This document shows positions 53,946-63,240 of a stretch of 64,000 nt of DNA, piece by piece. Position numbers and translations under genes: made by a program. The notes beneath the pieces were generated by a model. That model did no database searches. It was given only the letters and a program-made list of their open reading frames with translations, and was not told the DNA's origin. The DNA comes from G965207045 sp965207045. GTDB taxonomy: Bacteria; Pseudomonadota; Alphaproteobacteria; Rickettsiales; Anaplasmataceae. Positions within the stretch are counted from its first letter, which is position 1; each line of letters starts with the position of its first letter. The DNA lies in the NCBI GenBank assembly GCA_965207045.1, contig OZ242261.1:1178001-1242000 (forward strand), given 5' to 3'.

Positions 53946-56093
53946 TTACAAAAGGTAAACAAATAATCCTATTATAACAACTATACCTAATAGCATTGAT
54001 AATGTATAATCAAAAACAAACCCAGTTTGAAGAGCAACTACACGGCGTGCACATCTGTCTGCTATGCTGACCAAAGTACCAATGCTAAATTTATCTATTG
54101 CATGGATGTCTATTTTCTGCCACAAAGCATACCCACACTTTTTTGTTACCTTAGTAAATAACACGTTGTACACTTCATCAAAATAATATTTATCAGTAAT
54201 GACTCTATGCACCTTCTTAAACAAACTTAAAAGTAACTTAAGGTTAAGAGGATATTTTAATATAAGGTTAGGATTGGCAAAGCGAGAACGCGAATGTAGA
54301 GCTCTATACCATTCTTTGATTGTACTCAGAACTGATCCTGCATGTTTCTTTTTTACTACATAGAATAATGTAAAGGAAATATTTAGGATAAGTAAAACAA
54401 TAGCGAGTAAGATATAACCTAAAAGTGAGTATGTAAATACCATAATGTAAGTACTGAAAGTAATCACACTATAAATAATCTCAGCACACTTCAAATCCCA
54501 TTTCCTCTTATTAATTAATGTGTTTCTTACAAGATAAGCTGCGATAGAACCAGACAGAGTTGTTAATAAAGCAGCCAATGGTATATTTTTAGTTATATGT
54601 GGCACTGGGGTTAGGTATATTGACTCATGCCAAAAATCATTGCTATTAATGTGTAGGAAGTTTTTAGCAAAGAAACCTGAAGTGATAGAAAGGAATACTA
54701 TTGGCAAGAGCGTCCACAACATGATTTTTGGTTTCTCCTGTATTTGTGGTTTGAGTGCATTGTTATGTTCGTCACAACGATGAAAAATTGTAATTATTGA
54801 ACGGCAAGAATAAAATGCTGTGATCCAAACAACTGATAAACTAATTATAAATGCAAAGCTGTTGTTGTATGCAAACTCTAAAATCAGATCTTTTGAGAAG
54901 AAACCGGCTAATGGAAAAATTCCCATCAATGCAAGAGAAGCTATCCACATAAAAACATATGTGTATGGTAACTTTCTCCATAATCTTGAAGGCAATTCTT
55001 GTACTTGTTTTACACCGCCGGGTACAAAATGAAGAACATTACCTGCACATAAGAATAGCAACGCTTTAAAAAATGCATGAGTTGTTAGATGAAACATTGC
55101 AACACCGTGAGCCGATAAACCGCAAGCCATGAACATGTAACCAAGCTGACTGCAAGTTGAATAAGCAATTATTTTTTTAATATCTGTTTGTACAAGTGCG
55201 ATTGTTGCAGCCATCAAGCAAGTCAAACCACCAACTAACACAATTAATTCTCCGGTAAATGGTGCTAATTCAAATAAAGGAGAGCAGCGGACAATTAAAA
55301 ACACTCCAGCAGTTACCATAGTTGCTGCGTGAATCAATGCAGAAACAGGAGTTGGGCCTTCCATTGCATCTGGTAGCCAGACATGAAGTCCTATTTGTGC
55401 TGATTTTCCCATGCAACCAATGAATAATAATATAGTAATAATGGTCAACGTATGTATTCCACCAATGTAATGTAGCTGATATTGTGATACATTATCTAGA
55501 ACCTTTGCAATAAGGACAGAATCAAATAAAAAGTATATCAGTGCTATACCAAGAATTAAGCTCAAATCTCCAACTCTATTTACTATGAATGCTTTCATAG
55601 CAGCATTATTTGCTGAATCTTTTTTAAACCAAAAGCCGATTAATAAATAAGAACATAATCCTACTCCTTCCCAGCCAAAAAACATTTGTACAAAATTATC
55701 ACTTGCTACCAGCATTAACATGCAGAAAGTAAACAAGGATATGTAAGAGAAAAATCTTGGAATATTGGGATCTCTATTCATATAGCCAATTGAATAAAGG
55801 TGTACTATTGCAGAAACGGTTGTAACAACTATAAACATAAGAGCTGTGAGCGAGTCAACATATATAGACCAATCTGCTTTGAAAGAGCCAATATGAATCC
55901 AGTGAGCAATGTTAATTATATGTACTTCATCACCTAGAGTGAAAAACAAGTACCAAGAAATGGTTGCAGTTGTAACTACTAAAGTAGAAGTAGAAAATTG
56001 AGCTATTTTTTTATGATTATAACGTGTACATAAGGCAGCTATTAATGCTCCTAGTAACGGAAAAAGAGTTATAAGTAAAGACAACAAATCCAT
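53946..56093 (-). CDS. nuoL: NADH-quinone oxidoreductase subunit L
   Basis: The 715-residue antiporter-like membrane subunit of complex I. Seen are the N-terminal helices (LLSLLITLFPLLGALIAALC), GWEGVGLCSYLLIGFWFKKD, the proton-channel block VWLPDAMEGPTPVSALIHAA TMVTAGVFLIVRCS, and KKIIAYSTCSQLGYMFMACG. The long amphipathic helix region is at the C-terminus. At 715 residues it is longer than many NuoL (about 610-650), with extra loop sequence near residues 585-670. nuoK and nuoJ lie directly upstream. Confidence 0.96.
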   Translation of the reverse strand: MDLLSLLITLFPLLGALIAALCTRYNHKKIAQFSTSTLVVTTATISWYLFFTLGDEVHIINIAHWIHIGSFKADWSIYVDSLTALMFIVVTTVSAIVHLYSIGYMNRDPNIPRFFSYISLFTFCMLMLVASDNFVQMFFGWEGVGLCSYLLIGFWFKKDSANNAAMKAFIVNRVGDLSLILGIALIYFLFDSVLIAKVLDNVSQYQLHYIGGIHTLTIITILLFIGCMGKSAQIGLHVWLPDAMEGPTPVSALIHAATMVTAGVFLIVRCSPLFELAPFTGELIVLVGGLTCLMAATIALVQTDIKKIIAYSTCSQLGYMFMACGLSAHGVAMFHLTTHAFFKALLFLCAGNVLHFVPGGVKQVQELPSRLWRKLPYTYVFMWIASLALMGIFPLAGFFSKDLILEFAYNNSFAFIISLSVVWITAFYSCRSIITIFHRCDEHNNALKPQIQEKPKIMLWTLLPIVFLSITSGFFAKNFLHINSNDFWHESIYLTPVPHITKNIPLAALLTTLSGSIAAYLVRNTLINKRKWDLKCAEIIYSVITFSTYIMVFTYSLLGYILLAIVLLILNISFTLFYVVKKKHAGSVLSTIKEWYRALHSRSRFANPNLILKYPLNLKLLLSLFKKVHRVITDKYYFDEVYNVLFTKVTKKCGYALWQKIDIHAIDKFSIGTLVSIADRCARRVVALQTGFVFDYTLSMLLGIVVIIGLFVYLL

Positions 56094-56094
56094 T

Positions 56095-56394
56095 TTATTT
56101 ACTCATTTTATTAATTTCGGTGGTCTCAATATTTCCCTTATTTCTAAAATACGCAGTCAATATTGCTAAGCCAATAGCAGTTTCAGCTGCTGCTACAGTT
56201 AGTATGAAAATTACAAATATATGTCCTTTAACATCACCTAAGAAGTAGGAAAAGGTAATGAAGTTAAAGCTAATGGACAATAACATTATCTCGATAGACA
56301 TTAGAATTGTTATCATATTCTTGCGGTTAATGAATATACCCGTTGCACCTATAGTAAATAATATAGCAGCAAGTATTAAATATTTAAATATCAT
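56095..56394 (-). CDS. nuoK: NADH-quinone oxidoreductase subunit K
   Basis: The 99-residue subunit has three membrane helices. GATGIFINRKNMITILMSIE IMLLSISFNF carries the conserved membrane-embedded Glu, and VIFILTVAAAETAIGLAILT AYFRNKG carries the second Glu. Both are needed for proton pumping in the family. It overlaps nuoJ by 4 bp (ATGA) and precedes nuoL by 1 bp. Confidence 0.97.
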   Translation of the reverse strand: MIFKYLILAAILFTIGATGIFINRKNMITILMSIEIMLLSISFNFITFSYFLGDVKGHIFVIFILTVAAAETAIGLAILTAYFRNKGNIETTEINKMSK

Positions 56395-56966
56395 GATTTG
56401 ACTAATTTTATGTCTGATGTTCGCGATAATTGCTTAATTAAACTTTGTTTACGCACAAATCTGTTGTGCTTCAAGGTTAATATTATAGCACCAATCATAG
56501 CTACAAGCAATATAACTCCAGCAATCTGAAATGGGTAAAAATAATCTGTATATAAAACACTACCAATAAGGTAAGTATCTATATTTATCTTTCCTTCATT
56601 TTGTGTTGTAAAATCTTGCATGAAATAAACAGAACAAATTTCAAAAAACAAAGCTATTGAAGCTAACAATATGTACCATTTTTTATCACATATTTGCTGT
56701 TTAATAGCCTCAATTCCTAACATTATTACTATGAATAAGAAAAAAACTGCGATAGCGCCTGCATATACTATTATCAATATCATAGCTATAAATTCAGCAT
56801 CTAGTAGTAGAAATAACACTGCGGAATTAATAAAGGTCAATATGAGAAATAAAACTGAATTGACGGGGTTCTTGCTAGCAATAACAGAGCAACTTAGTAA
56901 TATAAGGCTTAAAGCGAAAAAATAGAAGAAGTAATGCATAACCATAAGATAGTACTGGCAGCTCAT
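56391..56966 (-). CDS. nuoJ: NADH-quinone oxidoreductase subunit J
   Basis: The 191-residue, five-helix subunit. Blocks are SKNPVNSVLFLILTFINSAV LFLLLDAEFIAMILIIVYAG AIAVFFLFIVIMLG, equivalent to family NPVhavl.Lil.F...a.l..LlgaeFla..liiVYvGAvmVLFlFvvMml. The C-terminal helix is IAGVILLVAMIGAIILTLKH. The start may be the ATG at 56939 (MHYFFYFFALSLI), which is closer to the usual NuoJ start, rather than the first ATG given. Confidence 0.94.
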   Translation of the reverse strand: MSCQYYLMVMHYFFYFFALSLILLSCSVIASKNPVNSVLFLILTFINSAVLFLLLDAEFIAMILIIVYAGAIAVFFLFIVIMLGIEAIKQQICDKKWYILLASIALFFEICSVYFMQDFTTQNEGKINIDTYLIGSVLYTDYFYPFQIAGVILLVAMIGAIILTLKHNRFVRKQSLIKQLSRTSDIKLVKS

Positions 56967-56979
56967 AAGTCAAATAATT

Positions 56980-57234
56980 TCAGTTAATCTTATTAAGTAA
57001 ATATTTGGAAGATTTAAAACTCACCTTTGTAATTTTTTTTTCTTTATTTAAAGAATGTGCTTTTGTAATAAAACTACCAAAACCTTTTAGTTTAACTACA
57101 CCCTTAATACGTAAATTATTACTAATAATATTAATTACACCTAGTATAATATACCTTATATGATTCTCAGATAAGTCACGATAGGCACTTTTTCTTTCCC
57201 GTAAATCCTTTATGAACTGCTTATTGATATTCAT
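56980..57234 (-). CDS. HU/IHF-family DNA-binding protein, divergent
   Basis: About 84 residues. The start MNINKQFIKDLRERKSAYRD matches the helical HU/IHF N-terminus. ISNNLRIKGVVKLKGFGSFI has the VxLxGFGtF core. KKITKVSFKSSKYLLNKIN resembles the end k.PtG..i.IpA...v.FKpgK.Lk..vN, with a shortened DNA-binding arm. The ATG at 57234 overlaps the sppA stop by 4 bp. An rpsA-sppA-ihfB order is common in alphaproteobacteria, suggesting a derived IhfB. Confidence 0.8.
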   Translation of the reverse strand: MNINKQFIKDLRERKSAYRDLSENHIRYIILGVINIISNNLRIKGVVKLKGFGSFITKAHSLNKEKKITKVSFKSSKYLLNKIN

Positions 57235-58133
57235 AAAGTCATTGTTGCGCCATCCCAAATAGCCATCAAACCGTATGAAGATTTTTTAAATAAATTTAGT
57301 ATTTTAGAGAATAAAAAATTCCTTTTATCTTTTACAAAAAAATCTTTTAATTTTCCATCTGAATTATTACCTTTTAACCAATTTATAGCTTCAACTTCTC
57401 CTCCAATCTGATCGATTAGCGATAAAAGTAAAGCTTGTCTTCCATTATATATCTTACCTTCAGCTCTTTCTTTCACTTCTTCAATGTTCATGGACCTTCT
57501 CTTTGCAACTAAAGATAGAAAATAGTCATAAGTATCATTAATCACCTCTTGTATTTGTTGCTCTGATTCTTCAGAAATTTTTCTAAATGGAGATAAAGAG
57601 TCCTTAAACTCACCGGCTCTTAACGACCTAAAATTTACACCAATTTTATTTGCTAAGTCTACAACTTCTATAGAGTTTAACAAAACACCTATAGAGCCGG
57701 TAATGGTTCCATTGTGAGCTATTATATGATCTGCAGCTATTGCCACCATGTATCCACCTGAAGCAGCAAAATTACCCATAACTGCGACAACATGCTTTTT
57801 TGCGGAAAGGCCACGTAAACTATTATAAAGTCCCTCACTACCTACCATTGTTCCTCCAGGACTATCTATATGTACTATTACTCCTTTTACACGGTTATCA
57901 TTTTTGATTTGATCGATCAATTTATCACGCTCGTGGTCTTCATCAATTACACCAGTAACATATAGGCGAGCGATTATATTACCGCTGTTTATATTACTAC
58001 CAAAACTGGTGAAATCTAGACCTGGGATTAGTAAGATTAAAACTACAATAACAACTAAAGCCAACGAGCGCCATAAATAGACTTTGTCTTTCAAATGCAA
58101 AACATGCACAAAATTATCAACAGATGGAGACAT
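57231..58133 (-). CDS. sppA: Signal peptide peptidase SppA (S49 family)
   Basis: The 300-residue membrane-bound serine protease. The N-terminal membrane helix is SLALVVIVVLILLIPGLDF. VKGVIVHIDSPGGTMVGSEG and VVAVMGNFAASGGYMVAIAA DHIIAH follow, with the nucleophile Ser in AASGGY. The region FRSLRAGEFKDSLSPFRKIS contains the Lys expected of the S49 dyad. This is the short, single-domain form. It degrades cleaved signal peptides. It sits between rpsA (14 bp) and the HU/IHF gene. Confidence 0.94.
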   Translation of the reverse strand: MSPSVDNFVHVLHLKDKVYLWRSLALVVIVVLILLIPGLDFTSFGSNINSGNIIARLYVTGVIDEDHERDKLIDQIKNDNRVKGVIVHIDSPGGTMVGSEGLYNSLRGLSAKKHVVAVMGNFAASGGYMVAIAADHIIAHNGTITGSIGVLLNSIEVVDLANKIGVNFRSLRAGEFKDSLSPFRKISEESEQQIQEVINDTYDYFLSLVAKRRSMNIEEVKERAEGKIYNGRQALLLSLIDQIGGEVEAINWLKGNNSDGKLKDFFVKDKRNFLFSKILNLFKKSSYGLMAIWDGATMTL

Positions 58134-58147
58134 AATTCAAACCTACT

Positions 58148-59794
58148 TTACTCACTTTTTTTCTTATCTATAAGAGTAATATTATAGTCATCTACTTGAT
58201 CAATACGAAGAGTGATACCACTGCCTACTGATAAGCTGCTCATGTTAGTAAGATACTGACGTTCAACAAATTTATCTACATCATTTTTTAAGACCACATA
58301 GATTCCATTATCCTCTATCTTGCTAATAGTACAATGCAATTCTTCACCTTTTTTAACAGTCTTGAGGAAACCTGCAAAGGGGTCATACTTAATCTGCTTA
58401 ATTCCTAAGAATATACCACCTTTAACAGAATTAATGCGCAAAACTTTAGCATCAATGATATCACCAATTTTGTAATTTTTGGTTACATAAGAATGCCTTT
58501 CATCCCAAGAAATATCGCGATTATAGATAAAACCAGAAACATGTTCTTCATAATCAACAAAATCAACATTGATTCCTGAATGAGGATTAATATTCCTAAT
58601 TTTACATCTTACAATGGAACCAAGAGGGTATTTCTCAATAAACTTATTCCAAGGATTATCATTGCACTGCTTGATACTCAGGCTCATCCTGTTTTTATCT
58701 GGATCAATACTTAAAATCATTACCCTCACATTATCACCACGAGCTATAGACACTTTTTCATTTGTCCAGTTGATCTCTGATGAATGAACTAAACCCTCTA
58801 CACCAGGTTCTAACTCAACAAAAGCTCCATACTCTTCTATACTAGTTAAGACACCATTTATAATACTGCCTACCGGGTATTTTTCTTGCACTGTACCCCA
58901 AGGATTATCGGTTAATTGCTTCTTACCCAAAGAGATACGGTTCAATTCCATATCGATCTTGATAATTTTGACAGTAATCCTCTGACCACACGAATACACT
59001 GCAGAAGGATGACTTATTCTGCTCCAAGACATATCAGTAATATGTAACAGACCATCAATTATACCTACCTCTGGTGATTCAAACAAGCCAACAAATACTC
59101 CATAATTTGTAATGCTTTTTATTGTGCCTTCTAAAACCTGACCTTCTTTAAGGGTCATTAAGAACTCTTTACGAGCATTTGCATGTAAAGAATCAAGTAT
59201 AACACGCCTGGAAACAACTATATTCCCGTGTTTCTCATCCATTTTCAGAATACGAAACTTTATTGTTTCTTGCATGAGAGGGCTAATGTCCTTTACCGGC
59301 TTTAAATCAACATGGCTATTAGGCAAAAACGCAGCTATCAGTCCTAAACCAACTATATAACCGCTTTTTATTTTATGTACTATTTTACCTTCAACATCAA
59401 TGCTATTATCATATGCATAGCGCAATTTGTCCCACAGCTCATACTTTATAGCATTTTCTCTGCTTAATACTACACCACCTGTACGGGTTTCTAGTTTTGT
59501 TAAGTGTACATTAACCTTATCACCTACTTTTAGATCAAGTGTGTCACCTTTTTTTTGTAAAAATTCCTTTACTGGTACTTGCCCTTCAGATTTTAGGCCG
59601 ATATCCAATAGAACATAATCTTTGTTGATGCTTGTTATCAGTCCTTCTACTACAGTATTTTCTTTTTCAGATAATTTATGTTGCTCACTTTCATCTTCCA
59701 AAAGTGCAGTAAAGTCTTCATCACTGAAATAATCTTTGGCTATTTCTTTATGAAACCTAACGTTAGCAAGGTTATTTCTTATTACTGCTGACAT
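58148..59794 (-). CDS. rpsA: 30S ribosomal protein S1
   Basis: The 548-residue protein contains six S1 (OB-fold) repeats. Examples are VVEGLITSINKDYVLLDIGL KSEGQVPVKEF, VEGKIVHKIKSGYIVGLGLI AAFLPNSHVD, VLEGTIKSITNYGVFVGLF and GLLHITDMSWSRISHPS, with INGVLTSIEEYGAFVELEPG VEGLVHSSEINW later. It helps mRNA binding at initiation. Divergent from glyQ across about 190 bp that must hold both promoters. Confidence 0.96.
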   Translation of the reverse strand: MSAVIRNNLANVRFHKEIAKDYFSDEDFTALLEDESEQHKLSEKENTVVEGLITSINKDYVLLDIGLKSEGQVPVKEFLQKKGDTLDLKVGDKVNVHLTKLETRTGGVVLSRENAIKYELWDKLRYAYDNSIDVEGKIVHKIKSGYIVGLGLIAAFLPNSHVDLKPVKDISPLMQETIKFRILKMDEKHGNIVVSRRVILDSLHANARKEFLMTLKEGQVLEGTIKSITNYGVFVGLFESPEVGIIDGLLHITDMSWSRISHPSAVYSCGQRITVKIIKIDMELNRISLGKKQLTDNPWGTVQEKYPVGSIINGVLTSIEEYGAFVELEPGVEGLVHSSEINWTNEKVSIARGDNVRVMILSIDPDKNRMSLSIKQCNDNPWNKFIEKYPLGSIVRCKIRNINPHSGINVDFVDYEEHVSGFIYNRDISWDERHSYVTKNYKIGDIIDAKVLRINSVKGGIFLGIKQIKYDPFAGFLKTVKKGEELHCTISKIEDNGIYVVLKNDVDKFVERQYLTNMSSLSVGSGITLRIDQVDDYNITLIDKKKSE

Positions 59795-59824
59795 GTAAAT
59801 ATAAAAAAAATTACAGCTTAGTTA

Positions 59825-59854
59825 TTGAGTTTAGAACATAAATAAGAAACTCAA
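59825..59854. promoter_or_regulatory. Inverted repeat in the rpsA-glyQ divergent intergenic region
   Basis: TTGAGTTT at 59825-59832 and AAACTCAA at 59847-59854 form an 8-bp inverted repeat, 31 bp upstream of the rpsA start codon. It may be a leader hairpin (S1 regulates its own mRNA in other bacteria) or chance in AT-rich DNA. Confidence 0.3.
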
Positions 59855-59983
59855 AATATCTATATCACTGATATTGCATACATTCAAGTACCATCAGTAA
59901 ATAAATGTTTATTTCATGATTCTAAAAGACTATAATACAAAAAACTGAGATGATTAAGTTTTTGTTACTAAATCTATAAGTAT

Positions 59984-60832
59984 ATGAAAAGTTTTCAAGA
60001 AATTATAAACACTTTAGAAAATTATTGGTCTAATTATGGCTGTGTTATTTTACAACCTAGCACGACTGAAGTTGGTGCTGGAACTTTACACCCTGCAACT
60101 ATCTTTGGTTCCATTGGTCAAAAAAATTGCAAACTTGCGTATGTACAACCAGTTGTTAGGCCTTCAGATGGAAGATATGGCAAAAACCCAAATAGATTAT
60201 ATCAACATCATCAATATCAAGTTCTAATTAAGCCCGCGCCAAATGATTTACAGGATTTATACCTGAAAAGTTTAGAATCAATTAGCATTGACGTAAAAAG
60301 ACATGATATAAGATTTGTTGAAGATGATTGGGAAAACCCGAGTGTTGGTGCTTGGGGTTTAGGTTGGGAAGTTTGGTGTGATGGTATGGAAATATCGCAG
60401 TTTACATATATGCAGCAAGTTGGAGGAATTGAATGTTCTATAATTCCAGGTGAATTGGCTTATGGTTTGGAAAGGTTGGCTATGCATGTACAAAATATTG
60501 ATGATGTCTATCAGTTAAAATTTAATAATGATGGAGTCACATATGGAGACATATTTAGGAAGAATGAGCAAGAATTCTCTTATGCGGCGCTAAAAGCATC
60601 CTATAATGAACATTATTTATCTTCACATTTGGGTATATTAGAAGATATGTGTTTTACCTTATTGGATCAGAATTTACCTATTGCAGCCTATGATCAGTGT
60701 CTAAAAGCGAATCACAATTTAAATTTATTAGAAGCCGGAGGAATAATAGGGGCGACTGAAAGGGCTGACTACATATTGCGTATAAGGAATTTAGTAAAAC
60801 TTTGCTGTAAATCTTATGCAAGAAATAATTAA
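59984..60832 (+). CDS. glyQ: Glycyl-tRNA synthetase alpha subunit
   Basis: The 282-residue catalytic subunit of the tetrameric bacterial-type GlyRS. Motifs are SFQEIINTLENYWSNYGCVI LQP, EVGAGTLHPATIFGSIG, YVQPVVRPSDGRYGKNPNRL YQHHQYQVLIKP, and GWEVWCDGMEISQFTYMQQV GGIECSIIPGELAYGLERLA. The length is standard. The beta subunit gene glyS, often adjacent in other bacteria, does not follow; a convergent fabZ does, 13 bp away. Confidence 0.97.
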   Translation: MKSFQEIINTLENYWSNYGCVILQPSTTEVGAGTLHPATIFGSIGQKNCKLAYVQPVVRPSDGRYGKNPNRLYQHHQYQVLIKPAPNDLQDLYLKSLESISIDVKRHDIRFVEDDWENPSVGAWGLGWEVWCDGMEISQFTYMQQVGGIECSIIPGELAYGLERLAMHVQNIDDVYQLKFNNDGVTYGDIFRKNEQEFSYAALKASYNEHYLSSHLGILEDMCFTLLDQNLPIAAYDQCLKANHNLNLLEAGGIIGATERADYILRIRNLVKLCCKSYARNN

Positions 60833-60845
60833 TAAGTAGGAATTT

Positions 60846-61289
60846 TTAAGAATTTTCTATAGTGGCCTTAATTTCTGCTTCTGTTGCTACTTGTTGTTCT
60901 TGATTTAAGGTTTTGCACTTAAATATCCAAAAAAATGACCTGGTGCGGATAACTTCAGCTTCGATCTTTAATACATCGCCAGGGAAGACTGGTTTGCGAA
61001 ATCTTGCTTCATTTATACCGGCAAAGTAAACTGGCTTACCCTTAAACTCGTTTCCTAAGGAAGCCACTGCACAAACTGCACATGCTTGTGCCATTGCTTC
61101 AATTGTTAAAACACCTGGCATGATAGGTTTTTCTGGAAAATGGCCTACAAAAAATGGCTCATTTATCGTAATATTTTTGATAGCAGTTACGTGTTTGTTA
61201 GGAATAAATTCAACTACTTGGTCGATTAACAAAAAAGGATACCTATGTGGTAACATTTCCATAATTTCATTCGTATTAAACTTGTCCAT
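60846..61289 (-). CDS. fabZ: 3-hydroxyacyl-ACP dehydratase FabZ
   Basis: The 147-residue hot-dog-fold enzyme dehydrates 3-hydroxyacyl-ACP in type II fatty-acid synthesis. Blocks are MLPHRYPFLLIDQVVEF, FFVGHFPEKPIMPGVLTIEA MAQAC (catalytic His in GHFP and Glu in LTIEAMAQ), and ARFRKPVFPGDVLKIEAEV. It lies 23 bp downstream of skp, as in the common skp-lpxD-fabZ-lpxA cluster, but the lipid A genes are absent. Confidence 0.96.
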   Translation of the reverse strand: MDKFNTNEIMEMLPHRYPFLLIDQVVEFIPNKHVTAIKNITINEPFFVGHFPEKPIMPGVLTIEAMAQACAVCAVASLGNEFKGKPVYFAGINEARFRKPVFPGDVLKIEAEVIRTRSFFWIFKCKTLNQEQQVATEAEIKATIENS

Positions 61290-61312
61290 TGAAGTAAATT
61301 TTGTATAAATCT

Positions 61313-61846
61313 CTATTTATTTTTTACTAATTCTTCATCTAATTTGATTTCAGGCAGATCCTTATTTATTCTTTCGACTATACTGTTTGTGAGATCAGTT
61401 ATTTTTTCATTAGAAAAATGAATGCTTTTACTTGATAACACTAAGTCAAATTTTTTAGTTTTGACTAGATCTGCAATAATAGATTTAATTTTTTTGTTGA
61501 TTATCTCTATAGAATCAACGTAGCTTTGTTGCAATTTGGAATATTGATCGTTCATAGATTGCTGTTTTGAGTTTAGCTTTTCTCTGAAAGCACTTAACTT
61601 TTTTTCAAAAGATTCCTTTGATAAAACATCTTTTTGGCTAACTAACTCTTTATCTTCTTTCTCTAATGATTCTTTGACCATTTTTACACTATTTTGAAAC
61701 TCAGAGTTTTTACTTTCAAATTGTTTATTTAAGCTTTTTACAACTTCGGAACTCTGCATAACCAAGTCAGTGTTTACAATTGCTATATCAATAGCATGCA
61801 AAGAAGTACTAATTAAAAAGAATAATATTGCTAACCTAAAGGACAT
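61313..61846 (-). CDS. OmpH/Skp-family periplasmic chaperone
   Basis: The 177-residue protein starts with a signal peptide (MSFRLAILFFLISTSLHA). It then has the OmpH opening DIAIVNTDLVMQSSEVVKSL and a long charged coiled coil (KEDKELVSQKDVLSKESFEK, LNSKQQSMNDQYSKLQQSYV). The end FDLVLSSKSIHFSNEKITDL TNSIVERIN matches the conserved fdlVl......y....iDiT..v. block. It should hold unfolded outer-membrane proteins in the periplasm. It is co-directional with fabZ. Confidence 0.88.
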   Translation of the reverse strand: MSFRLAILFFLISTSLHAIDIAIVNTDLVMQSSEVVKSLNKQFESKNSEFQNSVKMVKESLEKEDKELVSQKDVLSKESFEKKLSAFREKLNSKQQSMNDQYSKLQQSYVDSIEIINKKIKSIIADLVKTKKFDLVLSSKSIHFSNEKITDLTNSIVERINKDLPEIKLDEELVKNK

Positions 61847-61913
61847 AAGATTTACTTAAAGACACTATAAAGTTATAAATACCTTATATTGTAATCTTTC
61901 ACAACTTAAAAAA

Positions 61914-62777
61914 ATGCTGAATGAGCCTAAGACTAAAAAATCTATCAAATTAGTAGGAGATTTTTGTATTTTTGTTAAAAATCAGTTTATAAAGCATTAT
62001 GCTAAAGTTTTGACTATATGTTTCCCGGCAAAAACAGTTGCAACATTTTTTGGAATCGGGTATTTGCCAGAGTGGCAAGGACATTGGGCATCTTTGCTGA
62101 GCATTGCATTCGTAGCTTTGATAGCTTATATTTTTGCGGGCTTTGAAGAACAATCTATTATTGAGATCAGTCTTCCAGCAGCTATAACAGCTATTATATT
62201 CTTTTTTGTTGGTTTTATATCAATATATATTTTTCAACTGAAAGTTCCAGAAGCTGATGATGAAATCATGATACATATAGTTTTTGGACAAATTTTTGTA
62301 TTAGCTTTTTCAGGACCTGCAGTAATTTCTGCAGGAAGTTATATTGAGAGTTTAATTGATGGTATTTGTGGAAAGTTTATGTATTGCCCACCATGGTTCC
62401 ATAAAACAATGGTATATGTTCCAATTTTAAGCATACCTTATTTTACATATAGATTTATGGACAGTTTTAAGCCCTGGCCAGCCTCTATTTTAGACAAGGA
62501 TTATAATAGTAGTCTATCCAATATGGCTGAGGCAACGGTAAATTCTTTTTATACACTACTTTTTTTGTATTTATGTGCTTTTATCTTTTTTGGTCTAACT
62601 CTAGATGAGGCATTGTTTTTTTTTCATGGTTTATGGGTTGTTATATTTCCCGATTTACAAGAACTATTTATTATTGTTATGGGAGAATTAAATGATTTAG
62701 GGATTCTTAACTTCCTTAATCTTCAAGATTATTATTATGATTTTGTAAGGAATTATTATGATATCCCGAAAGAATGA
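61914..62777 (+). CDS. PgpA-like membrane protein, probably catalytically altered
   Basis: A 287-residue protein with about five hydrophobic segments. Pieces that match phosphatidylglycerophosphatase A are TFFGIGYLPEWQGHWASLLS (family gG.lP.aPGTwGSl) and DDEIMIHIVFGQIFVLAF, where functional PgpA has an Asp-Glu before the Gly. YFTYRFMDSFKPWPASILDK also matches (family FR.fDi.KPwPi). Loss of the Asp-Glu pair in the second motif suggests changed or lost phosphatase activity. An extra about 100 C-terminal residues add another hydrophobic region. Its end overlaps folK by 20 bp. Confidence 0.72.
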   Translation: MLNEPKTKKSIKLVGDFCIFVKNQFIKHYAKVLTICFPAKTVATFFGIGYLPEWQGHWASLLSIAFVALIAYIFAGFEEQSIIEISLPAAITAIIFFFVGFISIYIFQLKVPEADDEIMIHIVFGQIFVLAFSGPAVISAGSYIESLIDGICGKFMYCPPWFHKTMVYVPILSIPYFTYRFMDSFKPWPASILDKDYNSSLSNMAEATVNSFYTLLFLYLCAFIFFGLTLDEALFFFHGLWVVIFPDLQELFIIVMGELNDLGILNFLNLQDYYYDFVRNYYDIPKE

Positions 62778-63240
62778 ATTGGTAATACTGTCTTTGGGTT
62801 CCAATCAGGGTGATAGGAAAAAAGCTTTAGAATCTGCAATAAATTTGATAGATTTAAGATTTGTGAAAACTTCTACCATACATGAGACAGAAGCTTTAAT
62901 ACCACCAGGTTCACCAAAATCATGGAATCTGAAATTTTTAAATGTGGTCATAAGTGGTTACACAAGTAAATCTCCACTAGAGTTGTTATCTTATATTAAA
63001 GATATAGAACGTAAAATAGGGCGGGAAGAAATATATAAGCGTTGGTCACCTCGGATAATCGATATAGATATATTGTTTTATGGAGATAAAGTTGTTATGC
63101 AAGATTGTATTCAAATTCCACACTCAGAATTGCACAAAAGAAATTTTGTATTAAGACCGCTGAATGAAATATTACCAAACTATGTTCATCCAACATTAAA
63201 CAGTACAATAACAGAATTACTGAGAGAATTAAATGACTAA
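62758..63240 (+). CDS. folK: 2-amino-4-hydroxy-6-hydroxymethyldihydropteridine pyrophosphokinase
   Basis: The 160-residue HPPK adds pyrophosphate to the pterin alcohol in folate synthesis. Motifs are LVILSLGSNQGDRKKALESA, FLNVVISGYT, KDIERKIGRE and RWSPRIIDIDILFYGD, with the metal-binding Asp-x-Asp. IPHSELHKRNFVLRPLNEI is the usual closing block. It overlaps the upstream PgpA-like gene by 20 bp and folP by 8 bp. pabB and folD elsewhere in the window serve the same pathway. Confidence 0.96.
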   Translation: MISRKNELVILSLGSNQGDRKKALESAINLIDLRFVKTSTIHETEALIPPGSPKSWNLKFLNVVISGYTSKSPLELLSYIKDIERKIGREEIYKRWSPRIIDIDILFYGDKVVMQDCIQIPHSELHKRNFVLRPLNEILPNYVHPTLNSTITELLRELND

